64,000 nucleotides of DNA, from assembly GCA_028023455.1 (NCBI GenBank), contig JAQFVV010000001.1, positions 20,083,611-20,147,610 of the forward strand, written 5' to 3'. Position 1 is the first letter of the stretch. The number at the start of each line of letters is the position of its first letter. This stretch comes from Epiperipatus broadwayi. Its lineage: Eukaryota > Onychophora > Udeonychophora > Euonychophora > Peripatidae. The notes under the pieces were generated by a model. The model ran no database searches, was not told where the DNA came from, and saw only the letters and a program-made list of their open reading frames with translations. The position numbers were made by a program, and so were the translations under genes. This document shows positions 11,988-26,588 of this stretch, piece by piece.

Positions 11988-12285
11988 ATTAATTATAAAC
12001 CTAACCAAGACCCCAATTATTCCAGAAAAGAAAGAAAAAAAATAGAATTTTTTTTTATTCAGCTATATATTTTTAATTAAAAATCACTTATAGAATGCTG
12101 AAAAAAAAAATGAAATATAGGTTAAATGCAAGACTTCTTCTAATTTTAACTAGCAATTGGAATCAATATTTGGCTATGTATGTAGGTATATATGTGTGTG
12201 TGTAGATGGACTAATTTAGACAGATGCCTTAATTTAAATCAAGAATATTAATTAATATTTTCAAGTTTTAGTTCTGTGTAACACA
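11988..12285 (+). repeat. Dispersed repeat R1, copy A
   Basis: About 295 bp clearly homologous, in the same orientation, to 58400-58692. Shared anchors in order: TAAACC...CCAA(T)TCTTCCA-like start, TTTATTCAGCTAT, TAAATGCAAGA(C/T)TTCTTCTAATT, TAGATGG(A/T)CTAA, TTAGACAGATG(C/T)CTT and TTTTCAAGTTTTA(G/A)TTCTGTGT. No coding potential. A nonautonomous retroelement or a fragment of a longer element are both possible. Confidence 0.75.
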
Positions 12286-12326
12286 TGTTTATGTATATAT
12301 ATTTTATTGTATGTTAATATTTTAGA

Positions 12327-12368
12327 AAAAGAGAGAAAGAAAGAGAAAAAAAGAGGAAGAGAGAAAAT
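12327..12368 (+). repeat. Short purine (GA) tract
   Basis: About 40 bases composed almost only of A and G. Confidence 0.8.
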
Positions 12369-12369
12369 C

Positions 12370-13950
12370 TCATTAGCAAATGTGTAATATCAAAAAGAAG
12401 CAATAATGATTATAGTTTGAGCACCAAAATGTTTTCAAACTCAGCTGCTAATTAATCATAAGTTGGAAGTTTCAAGATAAAAATATTTCAAGCCACCCAA
12501 GTGGATAATAGATACCTCAAGTATGTATTACCATCAGGAGGTTGAGATCAAAAAGGAATCAGTGGTGTCAGTAATACTAATGAATAAATACTAAAAAAGA
12601 AGCTAAGACATTATTATTGATTATTATTTTGCAGACTAATGTTCAATTGAGAATTAGTAATTTAAAAAGAAATGCCTTGCTGAGACTCTAGATTATTTTA
12701 TACAGAGGGCTGGTGGCCACAGGAATCCTGTGCATCTTAATGGATGGGAGAGTAGAGAAACACATCCAAGGTTGACTACAAAAGAAGTAATGACCTCAGT
12801 GACTACAATTCTTCATGCCTCAATCCATTGTGGGAAAGTAAACATTAGAAAAATAGCAAAAGCATGAAGAAAGCCTACTTTTATTCATATTCATGATTAC
12901 CTATGAATAAGTCCAAACACTAATCAGTTTAAATCTATATCATAAATTTTCTATCATCTTAACAATGATTTTGAAAAGAGTAACCAAACTAACTAAAAAA
13001 ACAGTATGTCCAAATGCAGGAGCCCAAGCAGATGGTAATATGAAAGTAAAATTTTATTAATAACTATTAATATTCTCATTTTAATTTCCCCTTTCTTCTC
13101 TCTCCTCAAATATCAAATAAGGTATTTATGATTAAGGGTTTTGTTATCATGAAATATTATAATATTATTATGCTATTTGTTTTTTGTTTTTTGTTTGTTG
13201 TTTTTTTTTAATTTTAACTGTTTTATCAATGCCATTATATATTGATCTATACACATATTTGTTGGTGTATTTTGATGTAGTTCATTTTAAACTAGATGTT
13301 CATTTTTTGATTGAAATATTTATGTAAACATTTTCTGATAGGAAAGGTTTAAACATTAGACAATGTGTGTGTGCATGAATGTATATCAGTTGTGAACAGG
13401 CTTACAATAAAATGATAAAGAGGGATATGAAATGATAATAATAACTAGATGATAGATTTTTTTTTTATCAATTCAGTGAGTGCAAATTAGTGGGGTCTGG
13501 GAATGGATACAAATTAATTACGGGATGTGTACATTACAATATTGTTGACAAGACAGGTTGTGTATATAAATTTTTATTTTGTTTATTAATTATATGAATG
13601 TCACAAAGGAACTTTTTACCCTGGCTGAAAAGATATTTAAATATCGTGATTAAAATATGTGATATTTTCCATTTCTTTCTCTTATTATTATTAATTAATG
13701 AATGAATGTTCATTAAATTATCTAAGTCACTTTAGCTTTATTATTTTGTGATGTAACTATTATGTAGTAACATTGGAATAAAACTGAATAAGATGTTGAA
13801 AATAAACCACGTTTATTTACAAATCACAAAACTCCATTCGAATGTTGCTTATAAATCATCATCAGGTAAAAATACATTATGAACCCCAGTAAAAAGGAGA
13901 AATGAGTGATTTTAATCATGATATGTAAATATTGGTCATAAATACATATT
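12370..13950. other. AT-rich sequence without recognisable gene
   Basis: Nothing recognisable. 12700-12850 is less AT-rich than the flanks but has no open frame of note. Confidence 0.4.
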
Positions 13951-13956
13951 TCGATA

Positions 13957-14072
13957 TATACAACAATCCTGATAGATGAATATGTATTTAGGGTCTAGTT
14001 CCCTTTTGTACCTATATACAACAATCCTGATAGATGAATATGTATTTAGGGTCTAGTTCCCTTTCGTACCTA
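13957..14072 (+). repeat. 58-bp tandem duplication
   Basis: Two adjacent 58-bp units (13957-14014 and 14015-14072), each with CAACAATCCTGATAGATGAA followed by TATGTATTTAGGGTCTAGTT. They differ at about one base (TTTTGTACC versus TTTCGTACC), so the duplication is recent. Confidence 0.9.
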
Positions 14073-14074
14073 TG

Positions 14075-17000
14075 AAGAAGGATAGGAGTGATGTTATCAC
14101 CAGAAATTATTTATATAGAGGGGTAAATATGCACAGAATAACAGTGCACATTATTTATTTTGTTTTATTTCAGAGCTAGCTTAGTGGTTAACCTCCCATT
14201 GAAGGTAAAGATACTCTAAAACTCATAAGCTATCTTATACCGATGGGACATAGAATTGATGTCCCAAAGTATGGAAATTAATTATCCCATTCAGAATAAT
14301 AAGTCACAATTAATTATGTCTACATAGTATGGGACCAGGGATTTGTGTATGGATGCTAAGGGTCTCTATATTCAGATGAATGAGAACCTTGGTGTCTTTG
14401 AGAATTATTCGGGTACAATATATATAATCAATTACTTATAAACCTACCAATACTGTTTACTCAAACTTTTAAGACAGAATACTTCATCATCCTTATCTGT
14501 CATTTCACTTGAAATTTCAAAACTCCAACATCTCTCAATTTCCACACATAACATACATATACAAATCAAACCCAATCAAGAAATAACAAGGATTACCTTT
14601 ACTGAACACTCTTCTAATCAAACCTTGGTCCATATCTTGAAATTTGATAAATACAAATTTTATATATAAAAGAATATGTATTAATAACATTCCAATTTTT
14701 AAAAAACAATGATTCAACATTATGTTTCCATAACAAAATTTTAACTTAAACAAAAATGTTAAATTTATCCTTTCCTGATTTATTACAGAGTTTACGCGTT
14801 TGAACATTAACATTTCCAATAACCCAAGACTTAATGCAAAATAAGAATATATTTTTCCTCCTCTTATCTATTACAGGATGTTTTAACAAGTTTTATAACT
14901 AACAAAAGTTTGTCTTTTATTATACAGTTAGAGCTATCATCTCTTGATTTTATGGATAATAAATGTAAATTTTAAATACGAGATATTTAAATATTTTGTA
15001 ATTATTGCACATGTAAGTATAATAATGAAACAGTTTCATGTCATGTTCAATAGAAAATATTTTCTTTCCTTTTTTTAGTAATGATAAGAATTCCTCTCAT
15101 TTTATTTATTCATATTGCTTTTAATAATTAATTCTACAGGATGATTGATTTCTCTTTAAGTGATTTACAGTTTTCTAAGCACAGAATAAAGTTCTACAAC
15201 ATCTGAGCACTTATCTGGATTCATTCACAATAACTTCTTCAATGATTATTGAGATGAAATTCTTCAATATATATAAAAATAAATGTGCAGCTTTCTTTAT
15301 TTCTTTTCTTATAACTATTAATTTATGGCATGTCTCTGTGGAGAATATATTTTTAAATTGTATATAAACTTATTGTTTATTCATTAATCTGCAAAACACC
15401 TGGAAGAATTTTATTTTTCTTAATTTCGACATCTTTTAAGTAACAATAATAACTTGGTTTTAAAATAAGCTATAAAAATTCCACACAAGGCAAACACAAG
15501 TTGAGAGCATTTAGCTGTTCATATTATCACTTATAACTATTTTCATAATATCAACTACTTCCTCAAACAAACAAAAATTAAACTCTTCTTCTGAAAGAAA
15601 ATGATACTTTTGAAATGAAAAACTTTAGCTACTCTCTCTTCTTTCTCGCACACACGTTACAAACTTTAAAAAAAAAACAACGTTTATATATGAGTTGCCA
15701 ATTTAACAAAAATGACAACTGATTTATGAGCCTGCGATAAATGATTTACAGTTTTTATTGGATAGAACAGGTAAAACTTGCTTCAAACTTATTTCAAATA
15801 AAAATTTTCTATTATATAATATGTATTATATAATATGTATTAAGAACATTCCATATAATGAATTTATAAAATCTTATTTTAATATTTCCATTTTAATTTT
15901 AAAATTACAACTTTGTATTTATGCATTTGATTTATTCAGTCATGCACATACCTAATATGCTCTTAGTAAATACATATTAGTGTATATGATGTATTACATG
16001 GCATTTCTAACATCTTTGATGTTTGTAGATATTTATTTAAAGTTTAAAACAATAATATGCTGAATTTTTTTTTTTATATAATAATTCGCATTACCCTTTC
16101 TATGCTAAAATTTTCCTATAAATCAGCCTTTCATTTCTTAATCATGCCTTCGACCTTTTCCAAAGCTTCATGAATGCCCTTTATATCATTTAAAAGATAG
16201 GTAAATTTACACACAAATAAAATACTTTGGAAGTAAAAAATAGCTCATTTGATCTGTTTGCAAAAAAAAAAAAAAAAAATGACATAAAAATTGACCATCT
16301 TGGCTGACATAAATTCTATGCTTGCAATTGAAAACTGAATTGCTGCATATCAGTTTTCCAATATACAATAACTTAAATCCAGCATTAAATGAAAACTATA
16401 ATCAGCTAAATACAATATCATAAAACATCCATTTTGAGAAAATAAAGTTGATATTAAATAAGATTGCTATGGTAGGAGCTACTTTCTCATGAAAAAATAA
16501 AAATTACTTATCTTATAATGGCTTAAGCCCTGCATAGTTTAGAAAATAAATTGGCTTAAGATTAACTATTTATAAACAGAAGATCTAAAGAGGCATATAA
16601 ATATACAATGATATTATAGTTTAGTATGTGGACAATTAATTATTGTATTAACATTTGAAAGTGCTTAGCTTGATTTTCATTTCAGACCATTTCTGTCAAA
16701 GTGTGGTTAAGTTGTTTTTAACATTAACACCATAATAGTTGCTATTGTCAACAAATTCTTCTAGAATATAATTTTGTATTTCACTATGGTTTAACCATTA
16801 TTGTAATATATATATATATATATTGTATCATTATATTTCTAGTACAAATGCTATTGTGTTAGGTAAAGTATAAGCTGCTAAAAAAATTTCTTGATTGGTA
16901 AATCGAGTGATGGGATTAAAACCAAAAATAAACCACCATAAAATCAATAGGCAATGGGATAATCATTTTTTATATTAAGACTTCAAATATTATTAAAAGG

Positions 17001-17700
17001 GTAGAAGGTAGAGATTGAAATCAGACAGACCTGGTAAACAAATGTGTATTTTCTTAATAACCATTTAAAGATGATTAGTGAATTATTATAGCGATGGCTA
17101 TAAACCTAGGTAAGCATAGAATAGTGTGTGTTAAATAAACAGTAAGTGATACCATACATAATCAAACCTTATTAAATGGTAAAACAAGTTCAAAACACAT
17201 AAACTATCTATTGAATTAATAAGTGCTAGTAGTTAAAAATATATTTAAAAAAATATTGCATTTATGCTTAAATGTATGTACACATGTATAAATAATAATC
17301 ACAAAATTAGAAAAGTGTGTTAGCAAGACCAACAAAACAATTTATTAAAACATCAAATAATTAATTTTTTTTAATAACAGATCATAAAACCTAATAAAAT
17401 TTATTGATGTTAGAATATTTGTGGAACTTTATTAAGTTCATAATATTTATTGGTGAAGTTATTGCTCTGGTATTTTAAAAATTATTATATATCCATGCCA
17501 ATTGAGAGAAAATCATAAAATCTTGCTTGTTTATTTACGATGCTATGGAAACACCCCAGAAATCTACTATGAAGAAAGATGCATTGTGGAAAATTTTGAT
17601 GACATTTCAAAAAACTTATAAATACCAGCAAATTTAAAATAAGAAAAAGTCTTTAAAATTTTCAGTGTAGTCAAGGCTGTCCTGTTTTTTTCTAAACAAC
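14075..17700. other. AT-rich sequence; one isolated A-box-like site
   Basis: A perfect A-box-like sequence, TAGCTTAGTGG, lies at about 14176-14186 without a convincing B box, possibly a very old SINE head. A 94-codon minus frame (14535-14819) has an ordinary AT-rich composition and no signature. Short TA and ATATGTATTAT repeats occur at 15805-15842 and 16807-16823. Otherwise I see nothing. Confidence 0.35.
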
Positions 17701-17703
17701 AAA

Positions 17704-17850
17704 TCACAATATTGTATTTACATATATAAGGATGGTTGAGTAGAAAACATTACCAGAAAGTCTGTCTAAGACAGGGCGAGGTCTCCACTCAGTTCCGATA
17801 ACATCAATGGATATATGATCAATTAAAATAAAATTAGAAAAACAATGCAT
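17704..17850 (-). CDS. Possible small coding island, unassigned
   Basis: A short open frame (48 residues) on the minus strand that is less AT-rich than its surroundings and reads IDVIGTEWRPRPVLDRLSGN in its middle, a normal-looking protein sequence with Trp and several Pro and Arg codons. A GTAATG donor-like site follows the Leu-Ser codons near 17755. No acceptor AG with a pyrimidine tract lies just upstream, so it does not look like a clean internal exon. It could be a decayed fragment of a gene or element. I recognise no family. Confidence 0.22.
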   Translation of the reverse strand: MHCFSNFILIDHISIDVIGTEWRPRPVLDRLSGNVFYSTILIYVNTIL

Positions 17851-19440
17851 GTTTTTTTTAAAAATTTGAAATCAAGAAAATATGCAGTTTGTAGTACTGA
17901 AATTTTAAAACATCTGATTAAATTCATCTAAAAGATTATATTGCTAAATTATGTCTTTTAAATTTTGAAAGAACATGCTTTCAACATCTATTTTAGTATT
18001 AAAAAAATCAATCATAGTCATTGCCCCAGGATTTTATCCTTTAAATAAAGCATTTGATGAGCAATTATGGAAATGCCTCATATCTGAAAATAAATAATGC
18101 ATTGCCAGTTAAAAGAAATGATTGTCATAACTTCTTTAAAACATTATCAGAACAAAGGTAATAAAGTTATAAATGTAGTATCACTCAAAGTTTGTTTTTA
18201 TATATGTGCAACTAACAAAAGAGATTTCAGAAATTCCTAAATATACATTTTACATTGGAGATAAAGATTTATCAGGTAGTAATGCCACAGAGTTAAATTT
18301 GCTTTTATGCAAGAGTACTATTATTTTATAAATTTGGGAATATTCAATATTTGAGTGTCATATAAACAATATATTAACAATGTGTTATTTATTTTATGTT
18401 TTAATTAATATATTAAATAAATTGTTAGAGTAATAAATGTGTCAGATATGACTATATAGCTCCAGTGGAAACCCAGATAGTATATTTTATATTTGATATT
18501 TGAAAAATAAATCATGATAGAAGAAAATGAATGCATATTAAATCTTTGTTGTTGAAGATAAATTGTGTTCTTACTCATAACCTTAAATTTTGAAATATAA
18601 ATATTAAGTTATATTTCATTATGTGCTTTTAAATTGACCAATGTTTTAGGTTTAAATTGGTAATTTTGGGAAATTTCATCTGACTATATCTTCAAAGTAA
18701 AAGTGTGATAAAATGCTTCAATCAATTTCATCCAACATGTATGTAGTATTATCACACATTTCATGATTTTTTACATCAAAAGTATTCACCACATGCTCAT
18801 CCAACAGAGCTGAAAACATTCAGCTTTAGTATTTGCTATCATACAGAGATTATTATTATATTATTGTTATTTTAAAATTAAATAGTAATATTCTTTAATC
18901 ATTATCTTAATACAATTTAAGTTCAAATCATGGTATCACAATGCTGATTTATATATTGTTACTTAAATATTTTATTATATTTTCAATTTGAGCCTAGGAA
19001 ATTCAAGATAGAAAGCGTATACATTAATGAATAAAATTCAAATCCCTGAAAAATTATATGTTTACATGCATTGTTTATTTTATTTGGAGATCTAGAGTGA
19101 GTGCATTTGCATGGATTAGGGTCTTATGAAGGCTCAACCATACATGAGTTTGTTTTAATTACACCCTGGTGTAATTAAAATTGTACTTTTTAGCTTCTCT
19201 CACTCTGATTTCTATTTTATCATAGTTAACCTCTTACTTTCTGCATCTCTTCCAATGTGAAATCAAATACTAAAGATCACAATATATTTATACATGTGAT
19301 ATATAAATTGCTTGACAAAATATATGTTTCTAATGTATCTGCAATCTGAGAGGTTGGTTTGACTTCTGGGCTGATGGGTAGTTGTGATTGGGTTGCAAAC
19401 ATGATATAACTCATTGAAAACTTTAATTACTTCTTGTTTA
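17851..19440. other. AT-rich sequence without recognisable gene
   Basis: No gene seen. A small perfect palindrome, AATTACACC...GGTGTAATT, is at about 19158-19178. Confidence 0.4.
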
Positions 19441-19442
19441 GT

Positions 19443-19795
19443 TATATATATATATATATATATTTGGAAGAAATTTGAACTCAGATTTTTAACCTTCCTA
19501 CAGCTATACACTCTATCTTATACAACCAATACACATGACCATGTACATGTAAATAAGATAAATGATGTCCAATATATGTATTTCATACTGAACTAGCATT
19601 GCAAGACAAAGAAAATCGAAGACTGTTTATTAAACATAAATTTAAGTATTGATTATATATGTATGTGGGAGATGATGATCTGGACCAACTGCTGAATGCT
19701 AATTCAGCATAAAATATGTGATCATGTTTATTGATTATATAAGATAGGGGAAAGTGGTAGGGAGCTTGAAATCTCCTTCTAATTACATTAAGTTC
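19443..19795. repeat. Inverted pair of repeat family R2 beside a TA tract
   Basis: A TA tract (19443-19462) is followed by a minus-oriented R2 unit (about 19465-19605) and then, after a short spacer, a plus-oriented R2 unit (about 19640-19795). R2 in plus orientation reads: TGATTATATATGT, GGGAGATGATGATCTGGA, TTCAGCAT.AAATATGT, TCATGT.TAT.AGTTGTATA, AGCTTGAAA.TCT. Its 3' end in other copies is GAGTTCAAATCC, which looks like a pol III B box. The same head-to-head arrangement occurs at 63534-64000. Confidence 0.75.
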
Positions 19796-19799
19796 AGTA

Positions 19800-22700
19800 T
19801 AGACAATATATCTGTTTTCAAATATTATATATATGCGTACATACCAAATATATGTATGTGTAGAAAAACCATCGATTCAAGACTTAAGAGTGATTTACAT
19901 GTTTATGCAAAAAAGAAAACCACTTGCAAATAATAAAATCATTAGGTGACTTTTAAAAATTTAAACAATCTAAATATATGTATACATATGCTTACATAAA
20001 TTATTTTTTAAAAATGTATAGATTTGATTAAATATAAAAATAAGAGCTGCAATAAAAAAGATCTAAATTATAGTTCATACTTTATCTTCTATTCAATATT
20101 TAAAGACTTCAAGAAATCTTTGCTCTATAACAAACAGAAAATGTTTGAGAATAAGATTGTATCTAATATCTTCAATACTTTAGTATTTTTTTTTTGTTGC
20201 TGTCAGTATTATTTATGTTTACATTATTAAAAGGCTGTTCATTTCATTTGTATTATATGACATATAATTAAAGATAAACCATAAAGTCAATGTTCATAGG
20301 AATGTGACATCTTTCCAATAGTGATGAAGACTGAAATTTTTTTACTATCATTTTTTTTATTCTATAGTCAATATAAAGATAATCATCTCAGCAATTCAGA
20401 TTAATTTGGAACTTTGATTATTAATCTCATAAAAAAATAAATAACATTTACTTATTTATAATTGAATGTCAACCTGGGTTGAATATGATTTCATAAAAAA
20501 AAAAAAAAAATCCTAAAATATTTTAGCAAACTTGAGTTACTAAATTCAACCAAGATTCAAATGGTAAATCAAGATTATTGCTGACCAATATACTAAACAA
20601 TATAGCATGATAGCATTAGTGATTACATAATCGTATGTCTATTGCTGAGTCATACATTACCATATAAAAATATAGAGGAATCAAAAAAGGTATTCTAAAA
20701 AACTCTCTACAATTACCATCAGTACAAACAAATCTATTTTCCATAACAATTACAATGCAAAATAATAATTGTTAGCAATTGAAAGCCGATCATATTTTTT
20801 TAAAAAAAAATATCTGTTTGCATTTCAAAATATAAAATCAAATTTATGGTAAATTTTTCATTCGACATTTTTTTTATTATTTATTGTTATACTAATAAAA
20901 TGTTAGATGATTAGAGCAACAATTACTATGATTAAAATACTTTTCGAAACAACATAGTGTTTATTCCACTGATTTATAATAAAAAATTGACTGGAATAAT
21001 TTCTGGCTTATTATCTTAAAAACTGGTTTTAAAAAGGTGTTTGTTTGTTTTTTTTAAAAAAATAATAATATAAAATCTATTAATCATATTTTAAAACATT
21101 CAAAATTTATTAGACGCATTACTTTTTTTTTTTAATTTGCAGTTTACATTAAGAAGTTATTTATAATCATACAATAAATAATTTATGAAGTATAAAAATA
21201 ATTAATCAACTTGAGTTTTATTTCCATTTTTAAGTCGTTATTTTAACTCTCAATTACATTAAAATATATAATAATTTTAAGTTTAATGTTTTATTATTTC
21301 CTATTAAATTAGAAATATATTCCTAATTATTTTATTAGAAAGAATTTAAGATTTGAATCAGGGAGATTTTAGCTTTCAGAAAATGAAAAATGATCAATAA
21401 TGAGAAAGAAAAAAACTGAAATTTATTATATAAAATATTGTTCGTCATTACTTTCTAAAGAAATGTGACTTTTACAATTAATAGTTTCCATTAACATTTC
21501 CAATCATAATTAAGTTAAATAATTTAATGAAACGCACACACAAAAAAATCCAATAAAAAAAAAAAGTTTAAACTAAAAAAGAAAATCTGTAAACTTTAAA
21601 AAAAAAAAAATGACAACATTTAAATCAATGTTTAAACAATTAAACCATGAAAACTGTTGAAACTAATTAATTAATTAATATAATAAACTTTCATTTAAGA
21701 AAACTTTCATCAACAGTTGCAAAATATTACTTCCTTTTTCTACAGTTCTTACCTTTTTCAAAATTAAAAATAAACACAAAATTATAAAGAATTACTAACT
21801 CGCAATAAATAAGATAAAATATATGTGTAAGCTTATATATCAAAAACATTTTATAAAATTTAGAGACGAAAACAATAATTAAACGGAAATAAAATATTCA
21901 GAGTTTTTGATGTAAGACAAATCAAAATTATTATTTATGGCAATCCACATTTTATTGTAAATTTTATTTACGTTATCGATTCAATGTAAGCTTTTCTTCA
22001 CATTACACTTTCTAAAAAAAGAAAAAAAAGCACGAAATATAATTTTTTAAAACATATATTCCTATAACAAGTGAAAATAAGTAATAAATATTTAAATATT
22101 TTTATTACTATTACTACAAATAGAACATAAAATTTCTATATCTTTGATATTTTTTTTATATCTTTGATCATGTTAAAGAAAATGCCTAAGCATTATTATG
22201 CTCGACTTTCATATTTCATTAACAAAGATTGAGGAAGCTATTGTTTTGTTTTATTTTAGATACTTTTTTGTTTTATAAAAATTAATATGTATTGCTACCA
22301 CTCAGTATATTATTGCTATAATAGAAAGCCCTCATGAAATATTTTACTGACTAAATAAATTTAAAATGCAAACTTCTATAAATTTCATAAAATAAAAATT
22401 CGATTGTCCCTGTTCACGGAAAATTCCTATTTTATTTGTATTGTATTGATTGACTAATTCGATTTAGATAAAATGTTATCATTATAGTTGAATGGTCTGA
22501 CAATGGAAAAGGCACTAGTTTAATGTTCAGTAGTAAATCATAAAGTATGAAAAAATTAAAAACCAAGGTCTATAATTGAAAAATGTATGCATTTATCAAA
22601 TGATACTGAGTTAGCGACTCATTAGAGAAGTTGATGAGATGCAACCATTTTGATAATATATCACATTAAAATACCCCATTAATAATAGTGAGTATGATGA

Positions 22701-25700
22701 AGGTGCAAGTATTGAGTTTAAAGCTAGGAATTAATCTGTTAATAATTATCTGATCAGAAGATATATAAATGACATTGCTTAGTTTTACACGCCTATATGT
22801 TGCATAGTAATTATTATTAAACGATCAACTAAATACAATTTTTAAAAGAATTAAAAGATCAAATTCTCAATGACCTACTAAAAAAAGGATAACAAATTGA
22901 GACTTAATATAAATCACTGCTTCTCGCAAGAAGATTATATATGGTTGTACTAGATCTATCAACTTTGCTAGTTGAATGTTTTTTTGTTAATTGAGCTTAT
23001 AACCTATAATGTTAAGTTAACTTATTTAAAACTTCGTTGTTAGTATATTTTTCCTTTTGTATGATGCACTATCCAGAGTAACAATTACATATATATGGTA
23101 ATATTATATTTTAATGTCTAAATCAATAATCATAACTATGATCTGTAAAAAAAATTTATTGGCTTATCAAATAAACAAATATTGATGTTTATTACTGTTA
23201 TTGTAGTAAATAATGAGATTGGAAGTGATATTCATTTTTCTTATATGTATTACGTATTAGAATAGATTATTAAAATTATCCAAGATATCTTCCCATACAG
23301 ATTTTATTAATTACAATGTCCCAAAAATATGTGACTCATTTTTTTTATAAAAGCACAGTTGATATTTAAGGAAAAATAAACACACACCCACATAAAAACA
23401 ATTTTAGCAGGAAAATTTCACAGGATAAAAATATATATCTAACAACAATAAAAAAAAAGTATTTAAAAATATTAAAACAATAATATTTTTTATGATAGTT
23501 AGACAACCAATATTACACCTAAGAAGAATAGTAACTTTTAACATTACATTTAAACATGTGCATGAATGTTTATGTTTTAAAATATAGTAAATTTGAAAAA
23601 GATATCATAAAATGCTTAAACAGACTTATTCTTAGTGTTAAATAAATGGGTGTATTATTAATTAAAATAACTTCAAAAATAAATAAAATAAAAAATCATT
23701 TAGTTTAATATTTTAGTATTGTAAGTCATTTTATTTGTAAAATAAGTAACTGTGTATTTTATTTTATTGTTAACCAATTTAATATAGTATCTTAATGTTC
23801 AAAATAATATTAACTATCATTTTAAATAACGTTGTCTCAAATTTGGTGCTTTAAACTTTTTTTTATTACATTCAAATCTCATTCACTTCTGATCGATTCC
23901 TAGCAACGAGAGCAGAAAGTCTAGTATTTTGAGTAAAAAATTGTCATGTCACTAATCACATGGCAGAAACTTATAAAAACAACTACTTCTCAAGATTTGT
24001 ATAGTCTTATTTGGTTACAGTGAAAGATTGTATCCTTTACCAACAACATGTCAAAGTAGAAAATGAGCTAGACATTTGTCTCATAATGGCAAATGTGTTC
24101 CTCTACATCATTATAAATGGAGATATTAAATTATTAACTATGTTAATGCATTTAAAGATAGGAAATTTTAATACTTTGATTCAACTGTGAATTTTTAAAA
24201 ATGGTTGTGGAATACTATAGCATAAGAATGTCTAAAGACTAAAATCACTTGCTTAGAATTATATTCACAACATCAATCTAAAATTTGTAATGAATAGTTT
24301 AAAATTCATGGAAATTTATAGATTAATTTACTGTTGTCATTTTATATTTATGAAAACTATTTAAAGCAATAAGTGAATCTTATAAAATGAATTTGAGTCA
24401 ATAGATTAATGAATAGCTTGATCTCATATTTGTGAAACCGATTTGAACTTTAGCTGAATAAAAAAAAATTGACTTGAGGCAATGGATCAATGTATCTCTG
24501 CATATTATCTTGGTGAAAAATTACTGAAAACCTTCAATATTCTGTTAAAATTAATTCATTCTATGGATTAAAATTTTATTTGATACTACAGTAAATACAG
24601 TAATCCAAAAGATAATGGATTTATTTTCATCAGTATATTATTTTTGTAATTACACTTAGACACATTATAATTTATGAAAAGTATCCCTTAAAAGGATCAA
24701 TTGCTGCATATATACCTGAAGGAAGATGAATAAATAATTAATAACCTGTTGAATGTTTTTGGAAAATCAATATTAGTGAATTTCTGCTATAAATGCTCAG
24801 CCTTCGAAATAATTATGCCCTTATATAGATTAAGTGAATTACATTCATTTTAGTGGAATTTTATTACATTATAAAATGCCAAATTATATTTTTTATCCAA
24901 TTGAACATATTTAAAATGTGACTAAATAAAATTTCTTGGACATTTGTTTAATGACTGTGGATTATAATTTTATGCATATTTTATAGTTAGTTAATTTGGT
25001 TTAATTATTTTAATATTTTAAAGTTGTTATTATTATTATTATTATGCTTTAGTAAATGTTCTCCAAGAAGAAAATATCATAAGAAAGATTCGGGTCATAT
25101 ATTGTATCACCAAAATCAGGTATAAATACGCATGCATAATTTTATTATGCATTGGAGATCAGTTGTGTTAAATTTTAAGCTAAGTTAAAATATGCTATAT
25201 TTATGTGAATAGTTAATCTCTCATATGTTTTATTGATCCCTTAAATCAACCTCATGTTTTCTACAATAAAAAATATTTGGAATAGAAAGGTAAATAGATA
25301 TAAAGGTTACCATTTTTACTTTACTGAGAAGGCACTCATATGAGTCAATGAAAAGTATACAGTATATTGAATTATTGTCATGGCATCTCTAATTACAAAT
25401 ATTATTGTTTAGTTGAGATTGCTTCCTAACAATGTAGTGTTAAAGTTTTAGCCCTAATATAAATCTAAAAAGTATATTATGTCATACTACCAGCAGTAGT
25501 GATGGACAGATCTCGTTAAAATTATACATTTTAAGAATAATAATATGAGTTGGGTAAATGCTGTATTTATTCATGAGAGGGCTAAGGAATAAGTCTGATA
25601 CTTATAAGAAGAGGTTGTTGTTATTATGATTATTATTATTAGTGTACTTAAGGATGCAATAATACATTCTTGTATTTTATTCATAGTTAATGTTTAGGTT

Positions 25701-26585
25701 TCTTTTAGACAAACTCTATACAATCTTCTCCAATGAATTGTTTTGTTGATGCATCACGTTTCATAATGCACAGATATTTATAACTCAAGTATAAACTATT
25801 TATTAAGTATAACTGCATAATATGATTTACAATCTTTTCAAAAACTTATTTTTATTATGATTATGTTTGTTTAAATATTTTTTCTAACAGCTTTATAATT
25901 AATAAATAAATTGTTATATTTTTATATGGCTATTTGTCATTAATTGAAAGATCATGATCATCTACACATCTTACAAATATGGTGACATAAAATTAATTTA
26001 CTTGCACTATTTCCATTTTAATACTAAATTTGTTGAGATATGAGAAGATACAATAAAATCCATTTGCTATTTAGATATATCAAGAATAGATCATTTTTTA
26101 AAATCAGAGATAATTGTTTGATATAAACAAAATGCAACCTGAGAGTTAAGAACTAACTTGTTAACGTTATTAAATATAACACATATGACATTTTATTAGA
26201 AGAGTTATCCATCCATTATAGACACGTTTCACACTTTGTGTGCATATGAAAATACCCTGAGATAACATTATTAAAGCTATGATCTTGCTGATTCCAGTAT
26301 ACTTAAGAATCACATACCTATTAAAAATGGATAATATTTGTTTATTATTGGTGATATGAATAGAGTAAATAACTCTTGATAGATATTAGGCTTAGTATAT
26401 AATTTCATGGGGAAAATGCTCTCCCTCATATATTATTAATAAGAGTTTTAAAAATATTAGTATTCTATGTAAATATTAATACGGTGGCCAGTTCATACTA
26501 ATAAAAACAATTAAATTTCTGATACTATATATAAATGATATTAGGTAATAACATTATAATTCGATGTCTGTATTTCTTAAAATCA
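19800..26585. other. Long AT-rich stretch without recognisable gene
   Basis: Nothing recognisable over almost 7 kb apart from poly-A/poly-T runs (for example 20497-20511, 21598-21611) and a few short ATT runs (25030-25044, 25620-25640). A 68-codon plus frame (20024-20230) is AT-rich and uninformative. This could be intron or intergenic DNA. Confidence 0.45.
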
Positions 26586-26588
26586 ATA

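Noticed and set aside
14535-14819. 94-codon minus-strand frame
   Set aside because: No recognisable motif; a donor-like GTAATC near 14595 has no convincing partner acceptor.
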